Shown: positions 60,531 to 64,000 of the stretch, piece by piece
Numbering within the stretch: the first letter of the stretch is position 1
How the letters are laid out: each line of letters starts with the position of its first letter
Assembly (NCBI GenBank): GCA_023146115.1
Contig: JAGLCS010000007.1
Location: forward strand, 1 to 64,000
Direction of reading: 5' to 3'
Length of the DNA stretch: 64,000 nucleotides
Source of the DNA: Abyssibacter sp.
GTDB lineage: Bacteria; Pseudomonadota; Gammaproteobacteria; Nevskiales; OUC007
Program-made: the position numbers and the translations under genes
Notes under the pieces: model-generated
What the model was told of the DNA's origin: nothing
What the model saw: the letters and a program-made list of their open reading frames with translations, nothing else
Databases searched by the model: none

Positions 60531-60676
60531 TCGCCGGGTTTGCCGGGTCGTCTGAGCTGCGGTGCCGCGATCGACTCCGCGGTTGAGGCAGTTTGCGGTC
60601 CTGGGGCACCCGCAGGCGGCGGGCGCCTACGATCAGGCAATGGCCGGCACGATCGTCGATCTGACGTCCCGCCGTC

Positions 60677-60743
60677 TGTCCGGACCCAAGTTGGAAGTGT
60701 CCGCCCGGTCATCGAATGTGTCCGCCAAACTGTCCGCGGACAC
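60677..60743 (+). promoter_or_regulatory. Candidate enhancer (UAS) array: TGTCCG at 60677, 60698, 60719 (21-bp phase) plus palindrome TGTCCGCGGACA at 60731-60742
   Basis: Read directly from sequence; array ends 65 bp upstream of the sigma-54 -24/-12 element. Confidence 0.7.
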
Positions 60744-60807
60744 TTTATTGCTCGAGCGTAGGCCCAATAAGTTAAATAAAAACAACAAGATATAGATTGA
60801 TAAAAGT

Positions 60808-60822
60808 TGGTACGCCGGTTGC
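60808..60822 (+). promoter_or_regulatory. Sigma-54 (RpoN) -24/-12 promoter
   Basis: TGGTACG-CCGG-TTGC matches TGGYACR-N4-TTGC with exact spacing; ATG 35 nt downstream. Confidence 0.85.
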
Positions 60823-60856
60823 GCTATAGCTTGCAGGTCCACCCAGCGAGTCAATC

Positions 60857-61315
60857 ATGCGAATCAGCAAAACCCTTGGAATTCTGGCTTTCGCCACGCT
60901 CAGCATGCCTTGTCTGGCCTCTGTTGAATCCACGCTCGGCATGGTCGGCGGTTTGCACGCGTTGCCGAAGGCTTCCGTTCAGATCGACTACGCCGCCGAG
61001 TTGAATCGCCTTCAGGCGGCTCAGCCTTATGTGATCTCCAGCGAATCGATGTTGCGGGTTCGGAACGAGCAGCGCATCGAGCAGCAGGTTGATCGGTTGA
61101 TGACGAAGTTCGGCATGAACGGCCCGGCGCTGCCGGAGGCCGGCTACACATTGCCGATGCCCAGTCCGGTGTCCCTGTCCCGGGCGCCGGCGCTGGACGT
61201 GACAGCCATCGGCTGTTCGGTGCAGGCACCGGAACCGTTCTGGTCGTTATCCGACCTGGGTGTCGGGTCGGTGGCGACCACCGGCTGCGAGGCGCATGAC
61301 TGCGTCTATCTCTGA
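60857..61315 (+). CDS. Small secreted protein of unknown function (152 aa)
   Basis: Signal peptide MRISKTLGILAFATLSMPCLA; Cys-containing C-terminus (CSVQAPEPFWSLSDLGVGSVATTGCEAHDCVYL); follows the sigma-54 promoter. Confidence 0.75.
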   Translation: MRISKTLGILAFATLSMPCLASVESTLGMVGGLHALPKASVQIDYAAELNRLQAAQPYVISSESMLRVRNEQRIEQQVDRLMTKFGMNGPALPEAGYTLPMPSPVSLSRAPALDVTAIGCSVQAPEPFWSLSDLGVGSVATTGCEAHDCVYL

Positions 61316-61343
61316 TCGGTTTGCGACGTCGACGCTGCAAGCC

Positions 61344-62618
61344 ATGTCATTTAGAGATACCAGTGGCCAGGATCAGGTGATTGCTTCATCAAGCGCCTGG
61401 GTGCGGTGGCGCTGGCCGGTGATGGTGAGTGCCGGCGTGATCGCGGCCGCCGCGTGGCTGGTGCCCACCGTGTGGGAGCGCTGGTCGGCCGGGCAGTCGG
61501 TGCAGCTGTCACGTTTGTCCATCGCCACCGTTGAGCGCGGTCGATTCGAGCGAGATATCGCTGCGGATGGTCGGGTCGTCGCCGCGGTGAGTCCGACGCT
61601 GTACGCCGCCGCCTCCGGCACGGTTCGCTACACCGTCCAGGCCGGGCATCAGGTGCAGCAGGGGCAGGTTCTGGGTGCCCTGGACAGTCCGGAACTGCAA
61701 AGCGAGCTGGCCCGGGAAAAGGCCAAGTTGCAGGCATTGACGGCCGACTTCGAGCGGGCGCGACTGGACGTGCGCCAACAGGCATTGCTGGCGGAGGAAT
61801 CCCTGCAACAGGCTGGTGTGGACCGGGACACGGCGGCCATCGAGCATGCCCGCATGTCACAGGCGTTCGATCTGGGCGTGATGCCGGAGATCGAAAAGCT
61901 GCGAACCGAAGCCGTGTTGAAAAAGGCGGAGTTCGCACTGCAGCGCGCGCGGTCCGATCGCGACCTGCAACGGGAGGGTCAGGCTTTTGATGTGGACGCC
62001 AAGCGGCTGGCACGAGATGCCCAGGCGCTGATCGTCCAGGAACTGCAGCGGCAGGTGGATCTGCTCACGCTGCGCTCGCCGGTGGCGGGGCAGGTCGGGC
62101 AGTTGCTGTCGACCGATACCGCGTTTGTGGTCAAGGATTCGCCATTGATGACGGTCGTGGATCTCTCGGCGCTGGAGGTTGAGGTGCAGGTGCCTGAGAC
62201 CTTCGCGCGAGATCTGGCGATGGGCATGCCCGCCAACATTCGTGGCAATGGGCAGCTGTTCGAAGGCGAGGTCAGCGCGGTGTCGCCCGAAGTGGTCGCC
62301 GGGCGGGTCACGGCCCGGGTGCGGTTCTCCGGTCAGGCCCCGGCGGGGCTGCGGCAGAACCAGCGCCTGTCCGTGCGGGTGCTGCTTGATGCCCGCGACG
62401 ATGTGCTCATGGTCGCCAGAGGGCCGTTTCTCGAAGCCGCGGGTGGCCGCAGCGCCTATGTCGTGCAGGACGACATCGCCGAGCGCCGGGCCATTCGCAC
62501 CGGCGCGGTGAGTATCGACCGCGTTGAAATTCTCGACGGTGTCGCCGCAGGCGAGCGGATCGTCATTGCCGGAACCGACTCATTCGACGACGCCGAGCGC
62601 GTCGTCATCAGCCGATAG
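61344..62618 (+). CDS. HlyD/MacA-family periplasmic adaptor
   Basis: N-terminal TM; VVAAVSPTLYAAASGTVRYTVQAGHQVQQGQVLGALDSPELQSEL lipoyl half; coiled-coil hairpin; LRSPVAGQVGQLL. Start moved to ATG 61344. Confidence 0.9.
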   Translation: MSFRDTSGQDQVIASSSAWVRWRWPVMVSAGVIAAAAWLVPTVWERWSAGQSVQLSRLSIATVERGRFERDIAADGRVVAAVSPTLYAAASGTVRYTVQAGHQVQQGQVLGALDSPELQSELAREKAKLQALTADFERARLDVRQQALLAEESLQQAGVDRDTAAIEHARMSQAFDLGVMPEIEKLRTEAVLKKAEFALQRARSDRDLQREGQAFDVDAKRLARDAQALIVQELQRQVDLLTLRSPVAGQVGQLLSTDTAFVVKDSPLMTVVDLSALEVEVQVPETFARDLAMGMPANIRGNGQLFEGEVSAVSPEVVAGRVTARVRFSGQAPAGLRQNQRLSVRVLLDARDDVLMVARGPFLEAAGGRSAYVVQDDIAERRAIRTGAVSIDRVEILDGVAAGERIVIAGTDSFDDAERVVISR

Positions 62619-62629
62619 GACCATTGCTC

Positions 62630-63334
62630 ATGTTCAAGATGACGCACTTGTCGAAAGCATTTCGAACGGAAATCGTCGAAACCTTCGCGCTCCGTGATTT
62701 TTCAATCGACGTGAAGGAAGGCGAATTTGTCGCCGTCACCGGGCCGTCCGGGTCCGGCAAGACGACCTTCCTCAATATCGCGGGCCTGTTGGAGACGCCG
62801 ACCGGCGGCCGCTACGAGCTGGATGGGCAGGATGTGAGCCATCTGAGCGATCGGGCGCGCTCCCGAATCCGCAACGAAAAGATCGGCTTCATCTTTCAGG
62901 CCTTCAACCTGATTCCCGACCTCAACGTGTTCGACAATGTCGACGTGCCGCTGCGCTATCGCGGCCTCAAGGCCTCGGAGCGCAAGCTTCGGATTACCGA
63001 TGCACTGGAACGCGTCGGCTTGTCCGCACGGATGAAGCACTACCCGGCGGAGTTGTCTGGCGGTCAGCAGCAGCGGGTCGCGATCGCCCGGGCACTGGCC
63101 GGCCGGCCACGGCTGCTGCTGGCCGACGAGCCGACCGGAAATCTCGACACCCAGATGGCGCGCGCGGTGATGGAGTTGATCGAGGACGTGCATCGCGATG
63201 GCGCGACCATCGTCATGGTCACCCACGACCCCGAACTGGCCGCGCGCACCCAACGCAACGTGCATATCGTGGACGGACAGGTCGTGGACATCGACGCCGC
63301 CGAGCCGCGCTTTACCGCCGTGGCAGGAGGTTAG
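62630..63334 (+). CDS. MacB-type ABC transporter ATP-binding protein
   Basis: TGPSGSGKTTFLN Walker A; LSGGQQQRVAIARALAGRPRLLLADEPTGNLDT; start ATG 62630. Confidence 0.95.
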   Translation: MFKMTHLSKAFRTEIVETFALRDFSIDVKEGEFVAVTGPSGSGKTTFLNIAGLLETPTGGRYELDGQDVSHLSDRARSRIRNEKIGFIFQAFNLIPDLNVFDNVDVPLRYRGLKASERKLRITDALERVGLSARMKHYPAELSGGQQQRVAIARALAGRPRLLLADEPTGNLDTQMARAVMELIEDVHRDGATIVMVTHDPELAARTQRNVHIVDGQVVDIDAAEPRFTAVAGG

Positions 63335-63338
63335 GGCG

Positions 63339-64000
63339 ATGTTGCGCTATTACGCGTGGCTGGCCTGGCGCAGTTTGCGTCGCAACCCGGTGCTCACCGG
63401 GCTGATGGTGCTGGCGATCGGCATTGGCATCGGTGCCAGTGTCACCACGATCACGGTGCTGCATGTGCTCTCGGGCGATCCGCTGCCATCCAAGAGCGAC
63501 GTGCTGTTCTACCCACAACTCGATCCCGAGGATGCCACGCATTATCAGGAAGGCGACCGGCCGCCGGATCAGCTGACCTACGTCGATGCGATGAACCTAC
63601 TGCGCGACGCCCGCGGCAAGCGCCAGGCGGCCATGAGCGGCGGTGGTGGCGTGCTGGTACCGGACCAGCCGAATGCTGATCCTTATATCGCCGACCTGCG
63701 GTTTTCGACGCCGGATATCTTCGCGTTGTTCGATATTCCGTTTCTCTATGGCAGCGGCTGGTCGGCAGAGCAGGAGGACGGGCGCGCCCGCGTTGTCGTG
63801 TTGTCGCGCCGTCTCAATCAGCGTCTGTTTGGTGGCGAGAACAGCGTCGGGCAGGAGATCAGGCTGGGTAGCGATCGATTCCGCGTGATCGGCGTCATCG
63901 ATGAGTGGAGGCCAAACCCGCACTTCTACGATCTGACCACCGGGCCGTACGCCGATTCGGAAGAAGCGTTTCTCCCGTTGCACACCTCCATCGAACTGGA
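63339..64000 (+). CDS. MacB/FtsX-like ABC permease, N-terminal part (truncated by window edge)
   Basis: Not in ORF track (open at edge). MLRYYAWLAWRSLRRNPVLTGLMVLAIGIGIGASVTTITVLHVLSGDPLPSKSDVLFYPQL...FSTPDIFALFDIPFLYGSGWS...VVVLSRRLNQRLFGGENSVGQEIRLG. Confidence 0.85.
   Translation, partial: MLRYYAWLAWRSLRRNPVLTGLMVLAIGIGIGASVTTITVLHVLSGDPLPSKSDVLFYPQLDPEDATHYQEGDRPPDQLTYVDAMNLLRDARGKRQAAMSGGGGVLVPDQPNADPYIADLRFSTPDIFALFDIPFLYGSGWSAEQEDGRARVVVLSRRLNQRLFGGENSVGQEIRLGSDRFRVIGVIDEWRPNPHFYDLTTGPYADSEEAFLPLHTSIEL

Noticed and set aside
60562-60795. 77-aa ORF over the UAS/sigma-54 upstream region
   Set aside because: Its codons are explained by the regulatory repeats; no convincing RBS; ends before the promoter.
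1-64000. Insertion sequences, integrases or prophage genes
   Set aside because: No transposase, integrase or phage structural motif recognised in any listed ORF.

Overview
This 64 kb GC-rich window looks like a gammaproteobacterial chromosome (Xanthomonadales/Chromatiales-like gene order; inference). It has four parts. (1) Left edge: an MMPL/RND-type transporter cut by the window edge (1-643, missing from the ORF track), a LolA-like protein, and a TIR-TM-TPR gene coupled to a small unknown ORF. (2) About 4.4-24.3 kb: an accessory secondary-lipid/polyketide locus. It contains a 3064-aa Pfa-like megasynthase (tandem NPD/ER-like region, KS, AT, five tandem ACPs, KR, DH), a 1684-aa KS-AT-DH-PPTase protein, a free ACP, an alpha/beta hydrolase, a lipoprotein esterase, an SDR, a TPR protein, and a convergent ACP-sulfotransferase fusion. 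The ACP-ST plus hydrolase set recalls the ACP-ST-TE terminal-alkene chemistry of CurM/Ols, here split into separate proteins next to an iterative PUFA-like synthase. This is the best candidate for an undescribed system. (3) About 24.7-55.4 kb: mostly conserved housekeeping genes (tRNA-Ser, class I aldolase, patatin, dapE-dapD-glnD-map, rpsB-tsf-pyrH-frr-uppS-cdsA-dxr-rseP-bamA-skp-lpxD-fabZ-lpxA-lpxB-rnhB, aminotransferase, uvrB). (4) Right edge: a nucleotidyltransferase-fold gene behind a perfect inverted repeat, an S8 protease with a GlyGly-CTERM-like tail, and a small secreted protein plus HlyD/ABC/FtsX exporter behind a consensus sigma-54 promoter with a 21-bp phased TGTCCG array. All calls come from reading the sequence; no searches were run.
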